NCBI GenBank assembly: GCA_019058315.1
Contig: JAHPZH010000001.1
Location: 343,536 to 407,535 of the forward strand
Source of the DNA: Candidatus Helarchaeota archaeon
Lineage (GTDB): Archaea > Asgardarchaeota > Lokiarchaeia > Helarchaeales > RDOG01
Length of the DNA stretch: 64,000 bases
Direction of reading: 5' to 3'
Made by a program: the position numbers and the translations under genes. Shown piece by piece: positions 35,295-44,409 of the stretch. The notes beneath the pieces were generated by a model. It ran no database searches. It was not told the DNA's origin and saw nothing but the letters and a program-made list of their open reading frames with translations. Within the stretch, counting starts at the first letter, position 1. Each line of letters begins with the position of its first letter.

Positions 35295-36689
35295 TTAAAC
35301 TCCACTCCAACCTTTCTTTAAAGGTTCGGGTAGACTTTCATGCCATTCTTTTTCCTTGTCTTTTGATGATTTCGAATCTGTTGCAGCTTCTACAGCCTTT
35401 TGTAGACCTTTCTTCATTTTATCTTTCCAACTAAGTTTAACTTTAGCTTTTTTTGGATAGACTTCAGGATTATTTTTTTCTAATATAATTCTAACATTTT
35501 CATAACCTGAGCCTTCGACTTGATGTTTTTTTCCGTGTACAAGTTTTAGGGATTTCATATTACTGAACCATTTTGGCCAATTTACTCTAGAAGTACCAGT
35601 TATATCCGAATCTGTAATATCTAACTCCTCAAGAGATTCCAGATTTTGAAATTGGTCAGGGAATTTACCTAATCCCTTGGTCTCTGCTAAATTTAATTTT
35701 TTAAGATTTTTTAAGTTACCAATTCCATTTGCAAAAGTATTAAAATCTAACATATTCTCTGAAAGATTCAATTCTTCCAATGAAGTAATTTTAAGGACAT
35801 GTTCCAGAAAAGTTGCTGGTGATTTTTTATCTGAAGCTTCAATTTTTAACCTTTTAAGATTAGGAATTGTAGTCAAAGTTACACATTTTTCAGATTCTAC
35901 CGATGTTCGTAAGAGATACAATGTTTCTAGTGATGAAAGACCTTCAAGACTATTAAAATCAAGAATTTTTCCACCGATTCGATAATTATAGGATTTGGAA
36001 AGAAAGAGTGATTTTAAATTCTTTAATTTTGCTAAAGGTTCAAACTTTTTATCGTTTTTATCAATATTTGCAGGATAGATATGTATTTCAACGACAGACC
36101 CATTTTCATGTTTAAACCAATATCCATAATTGTTTTTCTTGCCATATGGAAAAATACTTTGCTCAATATTGTCTTCTAACTCTCTTAATGCCGTGATATC
36201 TTCTTCTTTTAATTCTACATCCCATTGTTTGGTTGATCCCCATTCTGCACGTTTTTTTTCCAATACACCTCTCCATCTTTTATATTCTGCATTATATTGT
36301 GCCTTAATATCTGCAGACGACATAGGGCATGCTATAGGTATTTTGTAAAGCAGAAAAACACCAGCAAATGGAGCACCAAGAGAGCATTGTGAAATGACTC
36401 CTTTTTTTAAATCATATTGATCATAAATTTCATATTCACCACTTGTATTTTCAACAGATCCAACTTGTTCACGATTAGAATCCAATATCTCACATTCACC
36501 CTCTCCTGAATTTTGAATAAAACCAATTGTTACACTATTATGATCCATAATTTCATATTCTCCGCCTCCATTATCGTGGATATAACCTACAGTACGATAT
36601 TCAGAATCTGATACTAAATAATCTCCAGCTGAATCATCTATATACCCAATTGTATCTCCTTCATAATCTCTTATTTCATATTCCGTCAA
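35295..36689 (-). CDS. Cytosolic leucine-rich repeat protein with N-terminal beta repeats
   Basis: Residues 1-95 hold five short beta repeats of about 19-20 residues (YEIRDYEGDTIGYIDDSAG, YEIMDHNSVTIGFIQNSGE), which may make a small beta-solenoid. A linker with one hydrophobic stretch (about 100-115) and a helical region lead to LRRs at about 215-400: LKNLKSLFLSKSYN, LSSLETLYLLRTSV, ITSLEELNLSENM, LKNLKKLNLAETKG, LESLEELDITDSDI. The C-terminus is Lys-rich. No signal peptide is seen, so it is probably cytoplasmic, although it sits between two giant surface-protein genes. LRRs bind proteins; the partner is unknown. Confidence 0.85.
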   Translation of the reverse strand: MTEYEIRDYEGDTIGYIDDSAGDYLVSDSEYRTVGYIHDNGGGEYEIMDHNSVTIGFIQNSGEGECEILDSNREQVGSVENTSGEYEIYDQYDLKKGVISQCSLGAPFAGVFLLYKIPIACPMSSADIKAQYNAEYKRWRGVLEKKRAEWGSTKQWDVELKEEDITALRELEDNIEQSIFPYGKKNNYGYWFKHENGSVVEIHIYPANIDKNDKKFEPLAKLKNLKSLFLSKSYNYRIGGKILDFNSLEGLSSLETLYLLRTSVESEKCVTLTTIPNLKRLKIEASDKKSPATFLEHVLKITSLEELNLSENMLDFNTFANGIGNLKNLKKLNLAETKGLGKFPDQFQNLESLEELDITDSDITGTSRVNWPKWFSNMKSLKLVHGKKHQVEGSGYENVRIILEKNNPEVYPKKAKVKLSWKDKMKKGLQKAVEAATDSKSSKDKEKEWHESLPEPLKKGWSGV

Positions 36690-36872
36690 ATTTTACACCT
36701 CTTTTTATTTAAATTTTCTTTGAAGTTTTTTCTCCTATTTAATCATCGTTTCTGTCTTTAATGATTAAAGTAGATAATTTCGAACTATTTTCGCTCATTT
36801 TTAAGAATATTTTAAATATTTAAAAAAAATAAAAAAATTTAGAGTTTTTTTGAACCATTTTTTAGAAGTTCA

Positions 36873-39800
36873 CTATTTTTCACTTTCTGATGTGGATGGA
36901 TAGAATATTTTCTTCCCATTTTTCGATTTCTTACTTACTACAATTCCAATTATAATGACTACCACCGCAATACCTCCAATAACTCCGAAGAATATTGGTG
37001 AAGTAAAAAATGATCCTCCGCCACCTGCCATTGAAGCTGCACCAAGTAACAACCCCGGATCTAATCCTTGAGAAGGTTGCTCTTCTGTAATAGTTATAAT
37101 AACTGTATCAACTATTCCAAGTAACCCGTAGCTGTTATTATATTCAATAGTATAATTGAAAACTCCAGTAACTGATCGATTTAAAGAAATCATCAAATTT
37201 GTGTTGTTTATCCAATCAGTCCAGTCAATCCAAACATAGTAATTGTCATTAGAATCATTCACCAAAATTCTATATTTTCCTGGTCCTACTGAATCCCAAA
37301 GTATCCAATCAATCGTTTCTGATCCAGATAATTCTGAATTAAAATTCGCAGGTTGGTTTGATGTTGGAGGTTGAGGTAAAGTAATAGTAACAATTACTTC
37401 ATCTGTAATTCCATAAATTCCGTAAGAGTTATTGAAAATTATTAGATATCTAAATACTCCAGTAGCCGTTCTATTGATTGGTATTAGTAAATTTGTATTA
37501 TTTATCCAATCGGTCCACCCTTGCCAAATATACATCACATCATTTGTATCATTCGCTATAACGATGAATTTTGCTGGTCCTACTGCATCCCAAAGGATCC
37601 AATCTATTGTCTCAGTTCCTAAAGTGGTTGTTTGTATATCCAGAGGACTATTTGAAGTAGGTGGCAACACAACTGTTACTATAACCATATCAGGAGTTCC
37701 AAGAATACTTGCACTATTATTAAATTCAATCGTGTAATTGAAAATCCCTGTGGCAGTTCTGTTGATAGTTATCATTAAATTGGAATCATTTGTCCAATCG
37801 GTCCAATCTTGCCAAATATAATAATTATTATTTGTATCATTTGCCCAAACTCTATACTTTCCTGACCCTACTGCATCCCAAAGAAACCAATCGATTGTCT
37901 CTAATCCAATCGTTGACGTTAGAATATTTGAAGGACTGTTTGAAGTTGGAGTTGTAACCACATTAACTATTACTGTATCTGGATTTCCAAAGAAATTTCC
38001 ACTGTTATTATATTCAATAGTATAGTTGAAAATTCCTGTAGCAGTTCTATTGATAGCTGCCATTAAATTGGTATTATTCGTCCAATCAGTCCAATCAAGC
38101 CAAACATAATAATTGCCGTTTGTATCATTTGCCCATATTCTGTATTTTCCTGATCCCATTGAATCTAAAAGTATCCAGTCTATAGTTTCAGACCCAGTTG
38201 TTAAGGTCACAATATCGCCAGGACTGTTTGAAGTAGGTAATTCCATTATTGTTACAATAACGGTATTAGGAGTTCCAAATATTCCTCCAGTATTATTAAA
38301 TTCAATTGTATAGTTGTAAATTCCAATGTCTGTTCTATTAATGTCTATCATTAGATTTGTATTATTAGTCCAATCAGTCCAATCAAGCCAAACATAATAA
38401 TTATCATTTGTATCATTTGCCCATACTCTGTATTTTCCCGAACCTACCGAGTCCCAAAGAGTCCAATCAATAGTTTCTGAACCAAGAGTAGATGTTATAA
38501 TGTTCGATGGACTATTTGAATTCGGAGGAGTAACTACTATTACAATAACTGTATCAGGATTTCCAAAGAAATCTCCACTGTTATTATATTCAATAGTATA
38601 GTTGAAAATTCCTGTAGCAGTTCTATTGATGGCTGCCATTAAGTTTGAATTATTCGTCCAATCAGTCCAATCAATCCATACATAGTAATTGTCATTTGTA
38701 TCATTTACCCAAACTCTATATTTTCCTGGTCCCATTGAATCCAAAAGTGTCCAGTCTATAGTTTCAGACCCAGAAGTTAAGGTCACAATATCGTTAGGAC
38801 TATTTGAAGTCGGTAATTCCATAACTGCTACTATGACCATATCGGGAGCTCCATATAATCCACCTGAATTGTTATATTCAATAGTATAATTGAAAATCCC
38901 TACAACAGTTCTATTAATAGTAACCGCTAAATTAGAATTATTGGTCCAATCAGTCCAATCTTGCCGAATATAGTAGTTATCATTCGTATCATTAGCCCAA
39001 ACTCGATACTTTCCAGATCCTACTTTATCCCAAAGCATCCAATCAATAGTTTCTGAGCCTAGAGTCGAAGTTATAATATCATCAGGCTGATTTGAAGAAG
39101 GATAATCCACTACAGTTACTATAACTGTATCAGGTGAACCAATGAACCCTTTACTATTATTATATTCAATAGTGTAGTTAAAAACTCCTATAGTAGTTCT
39201 ATTAATAGTAACTGTTAAATTAGTATTATTGGTCCAATCAGTCCAACCCTGCCAGATATAGTAGTTATCATTAGAATCATTGGCCCAAACTCTATACTTT
39301 CCCGACCCTATTGTATCCCAAAGAGTCCAATTGATCAATTCTGTTCCTAAAGTAGTAGTTAATATATCATCTGGATAATTCGATCTTGGAGGCTGTCCAT
39401 AAAGTCCCGTGTGATTGCAATCATGTTGAAACATTGGCCAAGGAAACCTTTCAGTTTCAAAGTCGCCAGTATATTTTAAGACGTAAATAGAATCATCGAG
39501 AGAACCCACAACAATTTCAACTAAGTCATTATCAATTATATTACCAATAGCTGGTGATGAAGGTACATCTCCCCCAGTTTGCACAGGAAACTCATTTACA
39601 ATTGTTCCATCATGATTTAATGCCCAAATGTAATCATTTGATGAACCAATTACTACTTCCAACTGTCCTTCTCCATCAATATCTCCAAGAGCAGGAGAAC
39701 CCTCAATTAAACCACCTATATATATAGGCCATCCAGTTACATTAGTTCCATCATGATTTAATGCCCATATATTTCCAATATTATCACCAATTACAATTTC

Positions 39801-41975
39801 TAAATTTCCATCACTGTCTAAATCACCAAGCGCAGGGGAAGAGTAAATAACAGACCCTATATTTATAGGCCAACCCGTTACATTAGTCCCATCATGATTT
39901 AATGCCCAAATGTTTTGATCAGTTGAACCTGTTATTATTTCTAAGAATCCATCATTATCGATATCCGCAAGAGCTGAGGATGATCTAACCAAACCTGCTG
40001 TTTTTATAGGCCATCCAGTTACATTATTACCATTTGATTCAAGGGCCCAAATATAACCATCATAAGAATTAACAACGATTTCTAATTGCCCATCATTATC
40101 TATATCTCCAAGAGCAGGAGAAGATATAATATCACCTCCAGTTGTTATAGGCCATCCTGTAACATAGCTTCCATTACCTTCAAGGGCATATATATTATTA
40201 TCGGTTGAACCAACAACAATTTCTAACTGCCCATCATTATCAATATCTCCAAGAGCTGGAGATGATTGTACCCAATCTCCTGTGGTTACAGGCCATCCTG
40301 TGACAGTTGTTCCATCATGATTGAATGCATAGATATTATCTATTAAATTTCCAACGACTACTTCTACCATTCCATCACCGTCAATGTCGCCTACAGCTGG
40401 AGAAGAAAGGCTGATAGCTCCACCTGTATCTACCGGCCAACCTGTAATGTTATTTCCTTTAGCATCAAACGCCCAAATATGGTTATCCTGTGATCCAACT
40501 ACCACATCTGATAAACCATCATCATCAAGGTCTACTATAGTAGGGGATGATCTTACACCAGACCCTGTCTCTATAGTCATTTCTAGAATATCAAAAGAAT
40601 AAAGCCCTGTATTTTGACTATTTTGATGAAATTGAGGCCAAGGTAGACGACTTTCAACGTAAGATTTCGTGAGGTCAAACCCCCAGACATACGTGTCATC
40701 AGATCCCGCAAATAGTTCTAATAAGCCATCATCATCAACATCAGCTAATGCAGGAGTGGATCGGACTGAACCCCCAGTTTTAATAGGATATCCAGTTACA
40801 TTTTGTCCAGTATGATGAACAGCCCAAATATAATCTCCTGAACCAAATATTATTTCTTTGTTTATGTCCCCGTTAATTTCTCCAATTATTGGAGAACCAT
40901 AAATAAAATCGTATGTATACACAGGCCACCCTGACAGCATAGTACCATTATAATAATATGCATTAATCTGATTAACATTTTCAGCTGCAACAATTTCAAG
41001 ATATCCATCGTTATCAAGATCACCAAGAGCTGGTGCTGATTGAATAGTTGCAATTTGAGGCCATCCAGGTTCAGTAGTTCCATCATGTTTTAATACCCAA
41101 AGGCGTGCAGGATTACTTGACCCGATTACAATCTCTAAATTTCCATCATTATCAATGTCTCCAAGAGCTGGGGTAGATTGTATTGAAGTTGCTAAATTCA
41201 CAGGCCATCCAGTTACATTAGTTCCATCATGATTTAAAGCCCATACATATCCATCATTAGTGCCAAATATAATTTCTAACTGGTTATCACCATCAATATC
41301 ACCAATTGATGGTGTATGAACTGCCATATTTCCTGTTTTTATGGGCCATGATGTTACATTTGTTCCATCAAGATTAAGTGCCCATATATAACCATCGTCA
41401 TCTCCAATTATGATTTCCAATTCTCCATCACTGTCAATGTCTCCAAGAACAGGAGAAGATTGTGTATTTCCTATGTTTTTTACCGGAAAACCCCAAGAAT
41501 AATTAAACCAATATATTCTGCCAGTAGTCGTACAAGATATAATACTTAAATTTCCATTTCCTTCTATATCTCCAATCGCGGGGGCTGAATAAATTAAATC
41601 ACCTGGTAATCCAGCATATTTTGGAAAATCATTTGCCATGCTGTAAGTTAAATTATGACCAGTTGAATTCACTACCCAAATTCGGTTACCTGAACCAAAT
41701 ATTATTTCTAATTGATCATCACCATCAATATCTCCAAAAGTTGGAGAAGATCGTACCTGACCATTTGTTTTAAAGGGCCAGCCAGTCATATTAGTTTGCT
41801 TAGTATCAATTAGTTGATTTTCTGGTGGTATTTTTTGTATTGGTCCCTGAGTTGATAGGATATTTTGATTTGTTGAAAATTGTGGAATTATAAGACAAGA
41901 ATATAGTATTGGTAGAAATATCACTATAATTAAAAGACCTAAGCTAATCAACTTCTTTATATTCTTTGTTTTCAT
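36873..41975 (-). CDS. Giant surface protein: FG-GAP propellers, eight Ig-like repeats, membrane anchor
   Basis: A 1700-residue protein. Signal peptide KLISLGLLIIVIFLPILYS. About 60-860 holds two FG-GAP/VCBS arrays (SSPALGDIDNDGQLEIVVGS, WALNHDGTNVTGWPI), separated by WPQFHQNSQNTGLY-type joints. About 865-1625 is eight repeats of some 96 residues (SETIDWTLWDSVGSGKYRV, DWTDWTNNTNLM, INRTATGIFNYTIEYNN), probably Ig-like stalk domains. A glycine-rich stretch and a membrane span (FFGVIGGIAVVVIIIGIVV) end it, with a Lys-rich cytoplasmic tail. Sequons are dense, so it is likely glycosylated. The first half is homologous to the GC-rich gene at 1-959. Confidence 0.9.
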   Translation of the reverse strand: MKTKNIKKLISLGLLIIVIFLPILYSCLIIPQFSTNQNILSTQGPIQKIPPENQLIDTKQTNMTGWPFKTNGQVRSSPTFGDIDGDDQLEIIFGSGNRIWVVNSTGHNLTYSMANDFPKYAGLPGDLIYSAPAIGDIEGNGNLSIISCTTTGRIYWFNYSWGFPVKNIGNTQSSPVLGDIDSDGELEIIIGDDDGYIWALNLDGTNVTSWPIKTGNMAVHTPSIGDIDGDNQLEIIFGTNDGYVWALNHDGTNVTGWPVNLATSIQSTPALGDIDNDGNLEIVIGSSNPARLWVLKHDGTTEPGWPQIATIQSAPALGDLDNDGYLEIVAAENVNQINAYYYNGTMLSGWPVYTYDFIYGSPIIGEINGDINKEIIFGSGDYIWAVHHTGQNVTGYPIKTGGSVRSTPALADVDDDGLLELFAGSDDTYVWGFDLTKSYVESRLPWPQFHQNSQNTGLYSFDILEMTIETGSGVRSSPTIVDLDDDGLSDVVVGSQDNHIWAFDAKGNNITGWPVDTGGAISLSSPAVGDIDGDGMVEVVVGNLIDNIYAFNHDGTTVTGWPVTTGDWVQSSPALGDIDNDGQLEIVVGSTDNNIYALEGNGSYVTGWPITTGGDIISSPALGDIDNDGQLEIVVNSYDGYIWALESNGNNVTGWPIKTAGLVRSSSALADIDNDGFLEIITGSTDQNIWALNHDGTNVTGWPINIGSVIYSSPALGDLDSDGNLEIVIGDNIGNIWALNHDGTNVTGWPIYIGGLIEGSPALGDIDGEGQLEVVIGSSNDYIWALNHDGTIVNEFPVQTGGDVPSSPAIGNIIDNDLVEIVVGSLDDSIYVLKYTGDFETERFPWPMFQHDCNHTGLYGQPPRSNYPDDILTTTLGTELINWTLWDTIGSGKYRVWANDSNDNYYIWQGWTDWTNNTNLTVTINRTTIGVFNYTIEYNNSKGFIGSPDTVIVTVVDYPSSNQPDDIITSTLGSETIDWMLWDKVGSGKYRVWANDTNDNYYIRQDWTDWTNNSNLAVTINRTVVGIFNYTIEYNNSGGLYGAPDMVIVAVMELPTSNSPNDIVTLTSGSETIDWTLLDSMGPGKYRVWVNDTNDNYYVWIDWTDWTNNSNLMAAINRTATGIFNYTIEYNNSGDFFGNPDTVIVIVVTPPNSNSPSNIITSTLGSETIDWTLWDSVGSGKYRVWANDTNDNYYVWLDWTDWTNNTNLMIDINRTDIGIYNYTIEFNNTGGIFGTPNTVIVTIMELPTSNSPGDIVTLTTGSETIDWILLDSMGSGKYRIWANDTNGNYYVWLDWTDWTNNTNLMAAINRTATGIFNYTIEYNNSGNFFGNPDTVIVNVVTTPTSNSPSNILTSTIGLETIDWFLWDAVGSGKYRVWANDTNNNYYIWQDWTDWTNDSNLMITINRTATGIFNYTIEFNNSASILGTPDMVIVTVVLPPTSNSPLDIQTTTLGTETIDWILWDAVGPAKFIVIANDTNDVMYIWQGWTDWINNTNLLIPINRTATGVFRYLIIFNNSYGIYGITDEVIVTITLPQPPTSNQPANFNSELSGSETIDWILWDSVGPGKYRILVNDSNDNYYVWIDWTDWINNTNLMISLNRSVTGVFNYTIEYNNSYGLLGIVDTVIITITEEQPSQGLDPGLLLGAASMAGGGGSFFTSPIFFGVIGGIAVVVIIIGIVVSKKSKNGKKIFYPSTSESEK

Positions 41976-42234
41976 GTTGAACTTTTCCTTTTTTTTTTGA
42001 TAATATTATTGCCCTAATATATCAAAAGGAAGGAGTAATTCAAAGAATATACTTTAAAACAGAAAATTTTGATAAAAAAATTCAAAAATTGTTTTAAAAA
42101 GTAATAAAATCTCATAAAATTTTTTGTTTTACCATTTTCTGTTTCATTTTTTTCCAAAATTGAAATTGACATTCTTTAAATTCGATCCCTTATTTTTATT
42201 AGGACAATATGTATAAATGATTAGTGTACTTATA

Positions 42235-42291
42235 TAAACATTATCACATAATCTATAAATACATTAACAACTATATATGTGATAATGTTTA
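42235..42291. promoter_or_regulatory. Perfect 16-bp inverted repeat flanking a TATA box
   Basis: TAAACATTATCACATA at 42235-42250 and its exact reverse complement at 42276-42291 enclose 25 bases that contain the TATA-like CTATAAATA (42253-42261). The layout, two operator arms around a core promoter, fits a repressor site for the ribbon-helix-helix-like gene starting at 42335. The rest of the 359-base gap (41976-42334) is AT-rich without another feature. Regulation is inferred. Confidence 0.6.
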
Positions 42292-42334
42292 GAAAAAAAA
42301 ACGTTTATAGATTAATTAAAAATCGAAGATTAAC

Positions 42335-42763
42335 ATGTCAGAAAACAAAAAAAAGGGAAAAAAATTAATTAATGAGAATAATTTCAATAACAAAACTACA
42401 AAAACTGAACAATTTAACAATTCTAATGAACTAATAAATCAATCTTTCAAAAAAAATAAAGAACAAAAAGAAAATAATGATAAACTGACGAAAAGAGTAA
42501 AACCTCATAAATTAACTGCAAAAAAAAGAATAATCAATTTTGTAACAAGAATTGATAAAGATACTTCAAAATTATTAAACGCTATGGTTGCTTTAGATAT
42601 TGCACCATCAAGGTCTTCGGCTGCTGCATCCTTAATTTCAGAAGCAATTGAAAACAATAAAGAAAAATATTTAAAAATTTTGGAAAGTTATGATACTTTA
42701 AAAGACGCTAAAGAAAAAGTTAAGTCTAATTACTATAAAACACTTAAAGAATCTAATGAGTAA
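42335..42763 (+). CDS. Ribbon-helix-helix-like DNA-binding protein, long basic N-terminus (copy 1)
   Basis: The first 65 residues are rich in Lys and Asn and probably unstructured. About 66-115 has NFVTRIDKDTSKLLNAMVAL, then DIAPSRSSAAASLISEAIE, a strand-helix-helix pattern as in MetJ/Arc-type proteins, with the second helix starting at SRSSAA. A helical tail (EKYLKILESYDTLKDAKEKV) follows. A paralogue of the next plus-strand gene; the domains are about 75 percent alike by eye. The perfect inverted repeat over its promoter suggests autoregulation. The start is ATG at 42335. Confidence 0.7.
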   Translation: MSENKKKGKKLINENNFNNKTTKTEQFNNSNELINQSFKKNKEQKENNDKLTKRVKPHKLTAKKRIINFVTRIDKDTSKLLNAMVALDIAPSRSSAAASLISEAIENNKEKYLKILESYDTLKDAKEKVKSNYYKTLKESNE

Positions 42764-43024
42764 GAATCAATAAAAAGTATTGACAAAGAATAATTTGTTA
42801 ATAAACTTGTATTAACAACCTAATTCTGCTATATATTAAAATTCTTACCTTTTTTGAATAAATTAATCCTAGTGTTTAAAATTAATATAAGAATCCACAA
42901 AACTCAATTCCCTACTTAAATAATCTATTTTTAATTTAATTTTATACATAATTAGAACAGACAAATCTTAAAATCCGATTTCAATATACTAGGAGAAATG
43001 TATTGATAAGTTATGTATTTATAC

Positions 43025-43040
43025 AAACTTCATCACATAA
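43025..43040 (+). promoter_or_regulatory. Operator-like motif shared with the upstream paralogue
   Basis: AAACTTCATCACATAA matches 14 of 16 bases of AAACATTATCACATAA at 42236-42251, and both lie 74-99 bases before their start codons. An outward half-site TTATGT occurs at 43011-43016, but no full second arm is visible. An AT-rich box (TTAATATATA, 43056-43065) follows. The remainder of the 350-base gap 42764-43113 shows no gene. Confidence 0.5.
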
Positions 43041-43113
43041 AGGACTTTTACATAATTAATATATACTAATCATGAGTATTATACTTAGAAATCATTTATT
43101 TCTTACGATTAAT

Positions 43114-43458
43114 ATGTCAAAAAAAATAAAAAAAATTAAGAAAAAACCAAAAACTACACTAGATAGAATGAAGTTGGGTCAAGAAAAGAAAACCGAAAGC
43201 CTTGTGGCAAGAATTGACGATAAAACATCAAATTTATTGGATGCTATTGTTGCGTTGGATATTGCTCCCTCACGTTCTTCCGCGGCTGTTACTTTAATTT
43301 CTGAAGCTTTTGAAAAGAATAAAGAAAAATATTTAAAAATTTTAGAAAGTTATGAGGCTCTTAAAGCAGCTAAAGAAAAATTAAAGACCAACTTTTATGA
43401 ATCAATCAAAGAAACTGAAGAGGAAGAATCAGAAGAAAAAAGTGATAACGAAGAATAA
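43114..43458 (+). CDS. Ribbon-helix-helix-like DNA-binding protein (copy 2)
   Basis: A paralogue of the 42335 gene. The frame is open from ATG 43072, but the ATG at 43114 follows GATTAAT as the paralogue's ATG follows GATTAAC, and it gives a matching MSKKIKKIKKKP start, so I use it. A Lys-rich arm is followed by SLVARIDDKTSNLLDAIVAL and DIAPSRSSAAVTLISEAFE, then a helical tail ending in a run of Glu. DNA-binding is likely by pattern. The acidic end is absent in copy 1, which may separate their roles. Confidence 0.68.
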   Translation: MSKKIKKIKKKPKTTLDRMKLGQEKKTESLVARIDDKTSNLLDAIVALDIAPSRSSAAVTLISEAFEKNKEKYLKILESYEALKAAKEKLKTNFYESIKETEEEESEEKSDNEE

Positions 43459-43464
43459 TTGATT

Positions 43465-44376
43465 TTACTCTTTATTTCGAGATTTCTTTTGTTCAGCTGC
43501 CATTGGATTTTTGTCCATACAAGGAACACCGAATTGGCAGAAAGCACAACCTACTGGGGGTTTTTGTTTAAAATATTGACCATCAATGCGGCGATAATGA
43601 GGTTTTAGAATGGGTTCAAGACGTTTATTCATCACTCTCTCAATTTTACTTCCAAGTGTCCTACACTTGACTTTATCATGACCTTTTTCTGAAATAGCTC
43701 CTATAGGGCATCTATCTACACATTTTTTACATGTACCCTTTGAATAAAATAAGCAATTAGCATATGGATCATCACTTTTTCTAGGAGTTACAGTTAGAGG
43801 GGCATCAGTAATAACTGAACAGAGTCTAACATTACAACCAACTTCCGTAATTAGTCCCTCATGAAGACTAAATGTGCCTAAACCTGCAGCAAAGGCGATG
43901 TGTCTCTCTGACCAAGTAGAGTAAAATCCTGGGTAGATAGTAAAAACTTCACTTAACATCCCAGCTGTTGCTTTATATCCCTGTTCCTCAAAATATTTTA
44001 TTGTTTTTTCCATAATATCTATCTTAAATGCGTTAGCATAATTCCGTCCTATACAATAAATTTCAGCAGGAAGTCCTTTTAATCCTATGCTTTTTTCTCG
44101 AATTTCTTTGGAATATGGGCAAACAATCGATAATATACGTAGACTTACCGATAAATTCTCTTCATCTGGAAGTTCGTTTGCCACCCACATTTCAATAGGT
44201 GTCAGATGTTTCGGGGCAACAACTTTTTTAAATTTCTGGAAAATTGGATCATTACCACGAGAAACTCCAATTATGGGATTGGAAAAAATCCTTCCTCCTC
44301 CATAGCTTTCTGGAAGTCTGTTGAGTTCATTAGTAGCAAATAATTTTACTAAAAAACTTAGTACTTTTTCATTCAT
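43465..44376 (-). CDS. QueG-like 4Fe-4S protein (epoxyqueuosine reductase/dehalogenase superfamily)
   Basis: A 303-residue protein resembling the cobalamin and Fe-S superfamily that contains QueG and reductive dehalogenases. HIAFAAGLGTFSLHEGLIT and CNVRLCSVITDAPL are the core match. Cluster ligands are CKKCVDRCPIGAI and a later GCAFCQFGVPC. The HEAT-like C-terminal region of true QueG is lacking, so the substrate may differ from epoxyqueuosine. There is no signal peptide. Its stop is a few bases from that of the convergent RHH-like gene. Confidence 0.75.
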   Translation of the reverse strand: MNEKVLSFLVKLFATNELNRLPESYGGGRIFSNPIIGVSRGNDPIFQKFKKVVAPKHLTPIEMWVANELPDEENLSVSLRILSIVCPYSKEIREKSIGLKGLPAEIYCIGRNYANAFKIDIMEKTIKYFEEQGYKATAGMLSEVFTIYPGFYSTWSERHIAFAAGLGTFSLHEGLITEVGCNVRLCSVITDAPLTVTPRKSDDPYANCLFYSKGTCKKCVDRCPIGAISEKGHDKVKCRTLGSKIERVMNKRLEPILKPHYRRIDGQYFKQKPPVGCAFCQFGVPCMDKNPMAAEQKKSRNKE

Positions 44377-44409
44377 TTCAAATCATTATATGCTATTGCC
44401 AATATATTT

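Noticed and set aside
37432..38889. Plus-strand frames inside the giant Ig-like protein (37432-37737, 38113-38313, 38689-38889)
   Set aside because: They are periodic copies of the antisense of the 96-residue repeat; the minus frame is 1700 residues long with a signal peptide and membrane span.
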